From Clostridia bacterium (GTDB lineage: Bacteria; Bacillota; Clostridia; Oscillospirales; RGIG577), in assembly GCA_017405765.1 (NCBI GenBank), contig JAFQZS010000036.1:1-64000 (forward strand): 64,000 bases of DNA, written 5' to 3'. A program made the position numbers and the translations under genes. A model generated the notes under the pieces. The model had not been told where the DNA came from and did not search any database. It saw only the letters and a program-made list of their open reading frames with translations. This document shows positions 1-5,758 of this stretch, in pieces. How positions within the stretch are numbered: position 1 is the stretch's first letter; each line of letters begins with the position of its first letter.

Positions 1-150
1 GCGGCTTTTGTTACTCCGTTCTTCTCTGAATACTTGATTACCTGTTGACGGAAATGCGCGCCAGATGCTAAACTGGTCATGGAAATTCATCTCTTTCATG
101 GTTGATTTGTGTGGTAACTTCATCATACCATGTTCGAGTTGAATTTCCAT
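1..150 (-). pseudogene. Transposase N-terminal fragment, apparently frameshifted, cut by window edge
   Basis: Reading leftwards from an ATG at 148-150, the minus strand encodes a start like MEIQLEHGMMKLPHKSTMKE followed by NFHDQFSIWRA. A second frame then continues as HFRQQVIKYSEKNGVTKAA to the window edge. The two pieces together resemble the N-terminal helix-turn-helix of IS481/IS3-type transposases from memory, with one base change of frame at the junction near position 50. The rest lies outside the window, so it cannot be decided whether this is an intact transposase read wrongly or a dead copy. There is no strong ribosome binding site. It sits back to back with the rpsT promoter and suggests past IS activity at this edge. 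Confidence 0.45.
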
Positions 151-213
151 TCTCTTTTGTCACATATCATTTGTACCATAACAAAAAAAATCAGAATTAT
201 ATGAAAATTTCTC

Positions 214-242
214 TTGATTTTCTAAGAGTATTTTGATATAAT
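214..242 (+). promoter_or_regulatory. Sigma-A type promoter of rpsT
   Basis: TTGATT at 214-219 and a perfect TATAAT at 237-242 are separated by 17 bp. Transcription would start near 249, giving a leader of about 38 bases before the rpsT start codon. No other gene lies between, so this promoter drives rpsT alone. Confidence 0.8.
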
Positions 243-286
243 ATCAATCACTGATTAAAGATACATAGAGAATGGAGGTGGATTTT

Positions 287-559
287 TTGCCTAACATTAA
301 GTCAGCCAAGAAGAGAGTTTTAGTTGCCAAAAAGAAGACGCTCCAGAATCAGATCCTCAAATCTAATCTCAAGACTACGCTCAAAAAGTTTGATGCAACT
401 GTTGCCGATGGCAACATTGATGCAATACATGAAGCTTACAGAGGCACGGTCAAGAAGATCGACCAGTCTGTTACGAAGGGTATTCTCCACAAGAATACGG
501 CTGCAAGAAAGAAGTCTCAGTTAGCCGCAAAGGTTAATGCCGCAACTGCAAATTCGTAA
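287..559 (+). CDS. rpsT: 30S ribosomal protein S20
   Basis: Small basic protein of the 30S subunit that binds 16S rRNA. The start PNIKSAKKRV and the lysine-rich helices (KSNLKTTLKKF, HKNTAARKKSQLAAKVN) are typical of S20. The start is TTG at 287: it stands 8 bases after a GGAGG box at 274-278 and gives 90 residues, the usual length. The ATG at 272 overlaps the ribosome binding site and would add five residues foreign to the family. The gene is monocistronic, between its own promoter and the strong hairpin terminator just after the stop. In E. coli S20 is autoregulated at translation and also uses a rare start codon; a similar control here is inference. Confidence 0.96.
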   Translation: MPNIKSAKKRVLVAKKKTLQNQILKSNLKTTLKKFDATVADGNIDAIHEAYRGTVKKIDQSVTKGILHKNTAARKKSQLAAKVNAATANS

Positions 560-573
560 GTTAATACGATGAT

Positions 574-607
574 AAAACAGCCCCGACTGCGCGTCGGGGC
601 TGTTTTT
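574..607. terminator. Bidirectional terminator between rpsT and the PIN toxin gene
   Basis: A 14-bp stem (AAAACAGCCCCGAC / GTCGGGGCTGTTTT) closes a 5-base loop, with T-rich ends on both strands. It ends rpsT from the left and the toxin-antitoxin operon from the right. A degenerate copy lies at 1428-1461. Confidence 0.9.
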
Positions 608-617
608 GTCGCGGGGG

Positions 618-1031
618 TTATTTTGCTTCCAAAATTTCTATCATTTGCGCGGCAGTAATAACAAACGGTTCATGCGGGAAATGCTTTAGATTCCCTGTCA
701 CAAGATAGGCGTTATCCTCGCGTTTTTCCAAAACAGCTTCATAAAAAGGCAGATCATTCATGTCTGTACGCACGATATCATGCGTATGCGGCTTGACCAT
801 AATACCGTACTTTTCTATTGCTGCAATCAGATAATTTACCGCATCAGCATCGAACCCGAATTTTTTGCGAGTCAATACATCGCAGTATTCGGAAATCATT
901 TCATTTGTATAAACAGGAATTATATCGCCGGAAAGCATTCTTTCCAAAACGCGAACGGTCGCCGCATCTTCTTTGCTTGACAGCAAAGCCGAAACTAAAA
1001 CGTTTGTATCTATTACCGCATAGCAAATCAT
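618..1031 (-). CDS. PIN-domain toxin of a type II toxin-antitoxin system
   Basis: 137-residue PIN-domain protein, the presumed ribonuclease toxin of the pair. The N-terminal AVIDTNVLVSALL carries the first conserved Asp of the metal site. Acidic residues follow at TNEMISEYCDVL and in MNDLPFYEAVLEKREDNAYLVTGN, in the order expected for PIN toxins of the COG1569/TIGR00305 group. PIN toxins cleave RNA with Mg2+ or Mn2+; the RNA target here is unknown. The start codon overlaps the antitoxin stop as ATGA at 1028-1031, so the two are translationally coupled, antitoxin first. Pairing of a RelB-like antitoxin with a PIN toxin rather than a RelE toxin is a known mixed arrangement. Confidence 0.85.
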   Translation of the reverse strand: MICYAVIDTNVLVSALLSSKEDAATVRVLERMLSGDIIPVYTNEMISEYCDVLTRKKFGFDADAVNYLIAAIEKYGIMVKPHTHDIVRTDMNDLPFYEAVLEKREDNAYLVTGNLKHFPHEPFVITAAQMIEILEAK

Positions 1032-1333
1032 CGTTTTGCTTCCCTTCCTTTGCGGGAGAGATTAATTTCATCGTTTATTTCGTCCAATGACATGTCAGAA
1101 ACTCCGTTTGTCTTGGCCTGCGCCCTAAGAGAACGAAACGCCTGCATCGCCCCGTCTCTCGTTATTTCGGCGACGGGAGACGATATCTCAAAGGGGATCC
1201 TTCGCTCTCTTACTACCGCCCTCGCAAATACGTTTATCGCAGTCGAAGCATTCATCCCGAACTCCTGACAAAGCTCGTCGAACTGCTTTTTCAACGCTTC
1301 GTCCATACGGACGCTGAAAGTTGCCTGTGCCAT
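1028..1333 (-). CDS. RelB/DinJ-family antitoxin
   Basis: 101-residue antitoxin. The N-terminal ATFSVRMDEALKKQFDELC and the following GMNASTAINVFARAVV match the ribbon-helix-helix DNA-binding fold of RelB/DinJ. The C-terminal half (ITRDGAMQAFRSLRAQAK, SLDEINDEINLSRKG) would wrap the toxin. The start is ATG 1331-1333, eight bases after AGGAGG; an upstream in-frame ATG lies inside that box and was not chosen. It is the first gene of the operon. An inverted repeat over the -35 box is a plausible site for autorepression. A truncated, diverged copy of its 3' half lies at 1473-1614. Confidence 0.85.
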   Translation of the reverse strand: MAQATFSVRMDEALKKQFDELCQEFGMNASTAINVFARAVVRERRIPFEISSPVAEITRDGAMQAFRSLRAQAKTNGVSDMSLDEINDEINLSRKGREAKR

Positions 1334-1355
1334 ATCATGCACCTCCTGCACCTAT

Positions 1356-1395
1356 ATTATATGCATATCAGGTTCAAAAAGTCAATATTTTGAAC
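1356..1395 (-). promoter_or_regulatory. Promoter and probable operator of the toxin-antitoxin operon
   Basis: TTGACT at 1380-1385 and TATAAT at 1356-1361 (complement strand) are spaced by 18 bp. An inverted repeat GTTCAAAA / TTTTGAAC (1372-1379 and 1388-1395) with an 8-bp centre covers the -35 box. Ribbon-helix-helix antitoxins usually repress their own promoter through such sites; the assignment here is inference. Confidence 0.7.
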
Positions 1396-1427
1396 ACATA
1401 TGGTGCATATTGACATTGCAGCAGAGC

Positions 1428-1461
1428 TAAAACAGCCGCGACTGTGCGTCGGGGCTGTTTT
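1428..1461. repeat. Degenerate second copy of the rpsT terminator
   Basis: The sequence from TAAAACAGCC through GTCGGGGCTGTTTTTGTCGC repeats the terminator region at 573-613 with a few changes, including a G in the stem that breaks one pair. The homology runs on without a gap into the antitoxin remnant. It probably still stops leftward transcription from the secreted-protein gene. Confidence 0.8.
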
Positions 1462-1472
1462 TGTCGCGGGGG

Positions 1473-1614
1473 TTATTTTACTTCCCTGCCTTTGCGGGAG
1501 AGACTTGCTTCATCGTTTATTTCGTCCAATAATATGTCCGATATACCGTTTGCCTTGGCCTGCGCCCTAAGAGAACGAAACGCCTGCGTCGCCCCGTCTC
1601 TCGTTATTTCGGCG
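1473..1614 (-). pseudogene. Truncated duplicate of the RelB-like antitoxin gene (3' half)
   Basis: The complement strand reads EITRDGATQAFRSLRAQAKA, then NGISDILLDEINDE and SLSRKGREVK before a stop at 1473-1475. This aligns residue for residue with the C-terminal half of the antitoxin at 1028-1333, with scattered substitutions. The toxin half and the antitoxin N-terminus are missing. The left junction falls at a TTTTRCTTCC sequence that also occurs at both ends of the toxin gene (621-630 and 1034-1043), so the toxin was probably lost by recombination between these short repeats after a tandem duplication. No start codon or ribosome binding site remains. Confidence 0.88.
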
Positions 1615-1659
1615 GGGGGATGTGTTTATGCGTGGAGTAATATAAAGCAACTTATAATA

Positions 1660-3129
1660 CTACCCTGCTTTGATTTTATAGATAGACACAGTATCCCAAT
1701 TTCCGCCTCTTTCCGTATTTTCAACCTTTCTAAAATAAAGCTTATTGTATGCTTTCTCAGGTGAAATATAAAACCAATTATCATAATCTACAGTAACTTC
1801 TGCTGTTATCCCGCTCTCTTTTCCCCAAACTTTTGACCAATGCACGTTATTATGATCTCCTTGTTTATCTGTTAATTGTGATATTGCCGTATTGTGCCCC
1901 GATTTTGATATGTCATAAACCACATAATCCATATCGCAAATACCTGAATCGGTAATTTGTTGATTTCCGTCGTCAGAAACTCGTTTGACGCATAACATAC
2001 CCAAAAAACCGCCATGCGTACCTGCAACAAGCCATTTATGTCTTTGTTTTATTGCTATTCCATTAGAGTTTATGGTATAATGCCTGAAACATTCTACTAT
2101 TTTTGTTTGTGTGGCCATCTGATAAATATCTCCCCAATACATTATCTCAACTTCTTTGCAAGAGGTAATATCGAAGTCAGACGGCCACCCGGAATAGGCG
2201 CTGTTTATCTCACGCGTCACATCCATTACCGTTTTCCCGTCAAGCAGAACTATACAGCGGTTGAATTTTTCATAACCATGAAACGAACCCACCGCGCTGC
2301 CTTTATTATTCAAATATAAAGCCGCTTCATAAGCGCCGTTTTCTATAATTTCACGTTCTTCTACGAATCCCCCTTCTGTGATACTGCATTCAATGCCGTG
2401 GTTAAGTCTCCATAAATCCCCGTTTTTATACTTCTTATCTGCTCCGGCCACATATTCAGGATAGATATTATGTAAAAACTCTAATTTTAAATACTTGTGT
2501 GCTCCTATAGGTGTATAAATAGAGAATGCGCCTTTAACTGTTGCATCACCGAAGTTTTCGTTTGGATCGAAAGCAACATACTGCAAATAAGGATCTATTA
2601 TTTCCGTTTTTGTATTCTTTTTATCTTCGGGCAAATATTTTGTCTTTAAAGTTGCATAAGGAACATATTCGTTAGGCAAATCGCCCTTAACAAACATAAA
2701 GCCATCTGAAAAACGATTATTATAGCAACTCAGCCTAACAAAACGCACGTTATCTGAAAAGACTTTATTATAGTATGCCGGAGAAACATATGGCTTCATT
2801 CTTTCAATGAATTGCAGATTTTCATCGTATGTAGAGATCAGAAGACCATTTTGCTGGCTCCATGAGTACCTTTCTCCACTTTCGATCGGAATATAATCAT
2901 TTAAAACTTGGCTGTTTTTTTGAGCGACTATTCGCCCATCTCCGAATATATAGCTTCCTGTTTCTACAGCAGAATCGTTAAAAAGATTTTCACTATAATC
3001 AAAAAAGCAAGTCTGATCTTCATAAACAATGTCCGCAGCATATGATGTAACATTGAAATTGTGCAGTAAAGCTATCGTAAAACAGCATATTATACTCCAC
3101 AATATTACCGTACGTCTCCTATTTTTCAT
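1660..3129 (-). CDS. Secreted protein of unknown function
   Basis: 489 residues from the ATG at 3127-3129, which follows a GGAGG-type box; an upstream in-frame start 20 codons earlier falls inside the leader palindrome and is not preferred. The N-terminus is a signal peptide: basic NRRR, hydrophobic VILWSIICCFTIALL, then a likely cut after SYAA. The mature part is rich in Tyr, Asn and aromatic residues, with no motif I recognise and no membrane anchor or LPxTG. It resembles extracellular beta-rich proteins in composition only. It has a strong promoter of its own, lies next to a serine recombinase, and ends 45 bp from the antitoxin remnant, so it looks like an accessory gene. Function unknown. 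Confidence 0.75.
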   Translation of the reverse strand: MKNRRRTVILWSIICCFTIALLHNFNVTSYAADIVYEDQTCFFDYSENLFNDSAVETGSYIFGDGRIVAQKNSQVLNDYIPIESGERYSWSQQNGLLISTYDENLQFIERMKPYVSPAYYNKVFSDNVRFVRLSCYNNRFSDGFMFVKGDLPNEYVPYATLKTKYLPEDKKNTKTEIIDPYLQYVAFDPNENFGDATVKGAFSIYTPIGAHKYLKLEFLHNIYPEYVAGADKKYKNGDLWRLNHGIECSITEGGFVEEREIIENGAYEAALYLNNKGSAVGSFHGYEKFNRCIVLLDGKTVMDVTREINSAYSGWPSDFDITSCKEVEIMYWGDIYQMATQTKIVECFRHYTINSNGIAIKQRHKWLVAGTHGGFLGMLCVKRVSDDGNQQITDSGICDMDYVVYDISKSGHNTAISQLTDKQGDHNNVHWSKVWGKESGITAEVTVDYDNWFYISPEKAYNKLYFRKVENTERGGNWDTVSIYKIKAG

Positions 3130-3152
3130 CCTTTCCTCCCCCTTCGGTTTTG

Positions 3153-3176
3153 TCCGGAAAAGTATACTTTTCCGGA
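3153..3176. repeat. Perfect 24-bp palindrome, copy 1
   Basis: Arms TCCGGAAAAGTA / TACTTTTCCGGA meet at a central TA. It lies in the 5' leader of the secreted-protein gene, between the predicted transcription start and the ribosome binding site. A near copy is 138 bp away at 3291-3314 in the same orientation; both are followed on the plus strand by six T. See findings. Confidence 0.9.
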
Positions 3177-3206
3177 TTTTTTTGTACACAGAAGTTGTAT
3201 GTTGAG

Positions 3207-3236
3207 ATTATAGCATAAACAAGTTGTTCCTGTCTA
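3207..3236 (-). promoter_or_regulatory. Promoter of the secreted-protein gene
   Basis: On the complement, TAGACA (3231-3236), 18 bp, then TATAAT (3207-3212) preceded by TGC, an extended -10. Transcription would start near 3200, giving a leader of about 70 bases that contains palindrome copy 1. The promoter stands between the two palindromes. Confidence 0.75.
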
Positions 3237-3290
3237 TGATATTTAGGCATTTTGTCGAAATTTCCCTCAAACAACTGCCAAAATATGGTG

Positions 3291-3314
3291 TCTGGAAAAG
3301 TATACCTTTCCGGA
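3291..3314. repeat. 24-bp palindrome, copy 2 (two mismatches)
   Basis: It differs from copy 1 at two positions (TCTGG for TCCGG, and ACC for ACT). With flanks, the two copies share a 32-bp direct repeat with only those two differences. It starts 24 bp past the recombinase stop codon. It is not a convincing terminator for the recombinase, since no T-run follows on that strand. Confidence 0.88.
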
Positions 3315-3337
3315 TTTTTTACATTTTATTCCTGGCA

Positions 3338-3931
3338 TCATTCTTCATATTCCTTCGCGCGCTCATAAAACGTCGATCGCGCCATAAAGCACATGCGCGC
3401 CGCTTCGTCAAGGGTCATCTCTTTTTCTTTCCAGCGCATATATACATCAAAAAAATTCGGCGGAAGCTCACGCCTGGGTCTGCCGAAGCGCACTCCGCGA
3501 GCCTTTGCCTCGGCTATGCCCTCCGCCTGGCGCCGCAGTATATTCTCGCGCTCGTTTTCAGCCGCAAACGAAAGGACCTGCAATACGATATCGCTTACAA
3601 AAGTTCCGAGCAGGTCTTTTCCCCGCCGCGTGTCGAGTATGGGCATGTCTATTACGCAGATGTCCGCGTTCTTCTCCTTTGTTATAACGCGCCATTCATG
3701 CTGTATCTCTTCATAATTGCGCCCCAGTCTGTCGATGCTCTTAATATAGATAAGATCGCCGCTTTTAAGTCTTTTTAACAGCTTGATATAACCTTTTCTG
3801 TCAAAATCCTTTCCGCTCTGCTTATCGATATATATTTGTCTCTCGCTTATCCCTTGTTCCCGCATGGCCGTCATCTGCCTGTCCTCGTTTTGTTCCATGG
3901 TGCTCACCCTCACGTAACCGTAAACCGCCAT
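3338..3931 (-). CDS. Serine recombinase of the resolvase/invertase family
   Basis: 197 residues. The N-terminus GYVRVSTMEQNEDRQ carries the catalytic Ser (about residue 10) and the conserved Arg. SIDRLGRNYEEI and the stretch FAAENERENILRRQAEGI match the catalytic core and the long E helix of small serine recombinases. The C-terminal 45 residues (MTLDEAARMCFMARSTFYERAKEY) are a helix-turn-helix like that of Hin and Tn3 resolvase. The size fits a DNA invertase or resolvase rather than a large serine integrase. No transposase or phage gene is adjacent. The paired palindromes 24 bp beyond its stop are candidate crossover sites. The start codon is ATG 3929-3931 with a modest ribosome binding site. 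Confidence 0.92.
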   Translation of the reverse strand: MAVYGYVRVSTMEQNEDRQMTAMREQGISERQIYIDKQSGKDFDRKGYIKLLKRLKSGDLIYIKSIDRLGRNYEEIQHEWRVITKEKNADICVIDMPILDTRRGKDLLGTFVSDIVLQVLSFAAENERENILRRQAEGIAEAKARGVRFGRPRRELPPNFFDVYMRWKEKEMTLDEAARMCFMARSTFYERAKEYEE

Positions 3932-3956
3932 TTATACACACCCTTCTTTTCTGAAT

Positions 3957-3992
3957 AAAAAAGCAGTCGTGTAATCTTACACAACTGCTCTT
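3957..3992 (-). terminator. Terminator after the SLH protein gene
   Basis: Stem GCAGT..GTGTAA / TTACAC..ACTGC with a two-base turn, followed on the minus strand by six T. It lies between the SLH gene stop and the recombinase start. Confidence 0.85.
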
Positions 3993-4029
3993 TTCGATCT
4001 GAAACCGAAGTTTCGTCTTTATTTATCCC

Positions 4030-4818
4030 TCAATCATACAACTCCTGTACCCATATCTCGCGCTTGCCCACATCGTCCCAGTAAATGCGGTGAGAAACGC
4101 AGGCCTCCATCATAGCGTCGTATGCCCAGTGATCCACGGGCAGATCGGGGAATATCTGCTTGAAGTCATACGGCGTTACCACTTGATTCGTTATCGAATT
4201 TATAAGCCTCGTGTTCTGGAGTATTGACGAGCTATCAAGCTCTCTGTTGTATACGCGGTTCATCGTTGCTGCGACCTCGGCGCGCGTAAGTATATTGTCG
4301 GGCTTGAATGTGCCGTCGGGATAGCCCTTCATAAAGCCGCGGATTATCATGGTATTTATCGCGCCCATTGCCCAGTGTCCTTCAATGTCGGGCGCCTTTA
4401 TGGTGGTTATATTCCTTACATACTTCTGCGTGCGAACCACTACTTCCGCAAGCTCGGCGCGCGTAAGCACACCGTCGGGACGAAACGTGCCGTCGGGATA
4501 GCCGGTAAGAAATCCTCTGTATACAAGGAAGTTTATCTGCTTAAAAAACTCGTGATCCTCGGACAGGTCTGAGAAGTTCGTATAATTCTGAATATGCACG
4601 TTCTTCGTATTGCTGTTAAGCAGATTAAAAATAACATTAGCCAATTCTCCGCGCGTTATCGGCTGATCGGGCTTAACGTATGTATCCTTGCCGTCCTTAT
4701 ATACATTCATATATTTATAATGATCAAGGTCGGTGTTCTGCAAATAAGACGCCATTGCCGGAACCATACACGCAAAGGCTAATACAAAACATAAAATCAG
4801 CGCAATTTTTTTCTTCAT
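4030..4818 (-). CDS. SLH-domain surface protein
   Basis: 262 residues: signal peptide (KKKIALILCFVLAFACMVPA, cut near AMA-SY), then three S-layer homology motifs. The first is recognisable by ITRGELANVIFNLL, the second by GYPDGTFRPDGVLTRAELAE, the third by GYPDGTFKPDNILTRAEVAA. SLH motifs hold proteins to pyruvylated secondary wall polymers. There is no further catalytic domain; the last 60 residues have a DLPVDHWAYDAMMEA piece like a partial SLH. It therefore looks like a small wall-bound protein or anchor. It has its own promoter and terminator, so it is monocistronic. Confidence 0.88.
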   Translation of the reverse strand: MKKKIALILCFVLAFACMVPAMASYLQNTDLDHYKYMNVYKDGKDTYVKPDQPITRGELANVIFNLLNSNTKNVHIQNYTNFSDLSEDHEFFKQINFLVYRGFLTGYPDGTFRPDGVLTRAELAEVVVRTQKYVRNITTIKAPDIEGHWAMGAINTMIIRGFMKGYPDGTFKPDNILTRAEVAATMNRVYNRELDSSSILQNTRLINSITNQVVTPYDFKQIFPDLPVDHWAYDAMMEACVSHRIYWDDVGKREIWVQELYD

Positions 4819-4847
4819 TGTTAGATCTCCTTTCGCTTGCTGCTTAT

Positions 4848-4876
4848 ATCATACTACATTGAAAACAGATTGTAAA
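4848..4876 (-). promoter_or_regulatory. Promoter of the SLH gene
   Basis: On the complement, TTTACA (4871-4876), 17 bp, TATGAT (4848-4853), about 30 bp before the start codon; a ribosome binding site AAGGAG follows. Confidence 0.65.
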
Positions 4877-4892
4877 TAATAATAAACTTATT

Positions 4893-5597
4893 TTATGGCC
4901 GCGCCGCCTCACAGAGCGCCGAAAACAGTTTATGCGAGACCTCGTTTTTATGAAAGTCGAGCTCAGGATGCCACTGAACGGCTAGCATAAAACGCGTGTC
5001 CGGTTTTTCTATCGCTTCGACTATGCCGTCGGGCGCGTAAGCTGAGGGCAAAAGCCCGCTGCCCAATTCCCTTATCGCCTGGTGATGATAGCTGTTTACG
5101 GGGATAAGGCTTTCGCCCGCTATCCTGTAAAGGCAAGAGTCTTTTTCTATGCAAACATCATGCGCGCGTCTGTCGTAGGGCGGCTTCATCTGATGCGTAA
5201 GCTTAGACGGGCGCTCCGAAGGTATGTCCTGATAAAGCGTGCCGCCGAAGTATACATTCATAAGCTGCAGTCCGCGGCATATGCCGAGTATCGGCTTGTC
5301 AAGGCGCAAAGCCTCGCCTATTAGCGCATATTCAAGCGCGTCGCGCTCTTTTGACGTTTCGCCGCAAATCGGGGAACGGCGCTTATCATAAAGCTCTGGC
5401 GACACGTCATGCCCGCCCGTTAAGATAAATCCGTGCACGGCGCCCATAACAGCACGCATATCCTCTATGTCGGCGTTAAGGGGCAGTATAACGGGTATTC
5501 CCCCTGCGGCTCTAACGCCGTCCATATAACCCGGTATCATCCACAAGCTGTTTTTTTCATAATCTATAAGCGGCACAAGACCGATGAGAGGTTTCAC
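4893..5597 (-). CDS. Class I glutamine amidotransferase-like gamma-glutamyl hydrolase (peptidase C26)
   Basis: 234 residues of the gamma-glutamyl-gamma-aminobutyrate hydrolase (PuuD-like) family. GILTGGHDV-type residues (ILTGGHDVSPELY) form the oxyanion region, GICRGLQLMNV holds the nucleophile Cys, and VQWHPELDF the catalytic His. Family members release glutamate from gamma-glutamyl compounds such as gamma-glutamyl-GABA; the true substrate is not visible here, and no putrescine pathway gene is adjacent. The start is GTG 5595-5597 with only a weak ribosome binding site; an in-frame stop six codons upstream rules out a longer form. It has its own strong promoter and a hairpin in the leader. 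Confidence 0.88.
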   Translation of the reverse strand: MKPLIGLVPLIDYEKNSLWMIPGYMDGVRAAGGIPVILPLNADIEDMRAVMGAVHGFILTGGHDVSPELYDKRRSPICGETSKERDALEYALIGEALRLDKPILGICRGLQLMNVYFGGTLYQDIPSERPSKLTHQMKPPYDRRAHDVCIEKDSCLYRIAGESLIPVNSYHHQAIRELGSGLLPSAYAPDGIVEAIEKPDTRFMLAVQWHPELDFHKNEVSHKLFSALCEAARP

Positions 5598-5621
5598 GAT
5601 ATCACATCCGTATCAAAAGAT

Positions 5622-5652
5622 AAAGGCGCTCCGAAAGAAACGAAACGCCTTT
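5622..5652 (-). promoter_or_regulatory. Leader hairpin before the peptidase C26 gene
   Basis: AAAGGCG / CGCCTTT arms at 5622-5628 and 5646-5652, with T-rich sequence following on the minus strand. It begins only a few bases after the predicted transcription start, so it could act as an attenuator, or simply as an mRNA-stabilising stem. Confidence 0.45.
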
Positions 5653-5664
5653 GTTACATTGGTG

Positions 5665-5693
5665 ATTTTATCAAATATATGCGCCGTTGTCAA
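5665..5693 (-). promoter_or_regulatory. Promoter of the peptidase C26 gene
   Basis: On the complement, a perfect TTGACA (5688-5693), 17 bp, TAAAAT (5665-5670). The start of transcription would be near 5658. Confidence 0.78.
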
Positions 5694-5712
5694 CAAAAGA
5701 AAGATAATATAA

Positions 5713-5741
5713 AAAGCGTCGGGTTTTATCCCGACGCTTCT
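5713..5741 (-). terminator. Terminator of the PFOR gene
   Basis: AAGCGTCGGG / CCCGACGCTT stem with a six-base loop and a T-run on the minus strand, 18 bp after the PFOR stop. Confidence 0.92.
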
Positions 5742-5758
5742 TTGTGGCTAAATATATC

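Noticed and set aside
3291-3314. Rho-independent terminator of the recombinase gene
   Set aside because: The hairpin lacks a T-run on the gene's strand; the six T lie on the opposite side. The twin copy in another gene's leader points to a site rather than a terminator.
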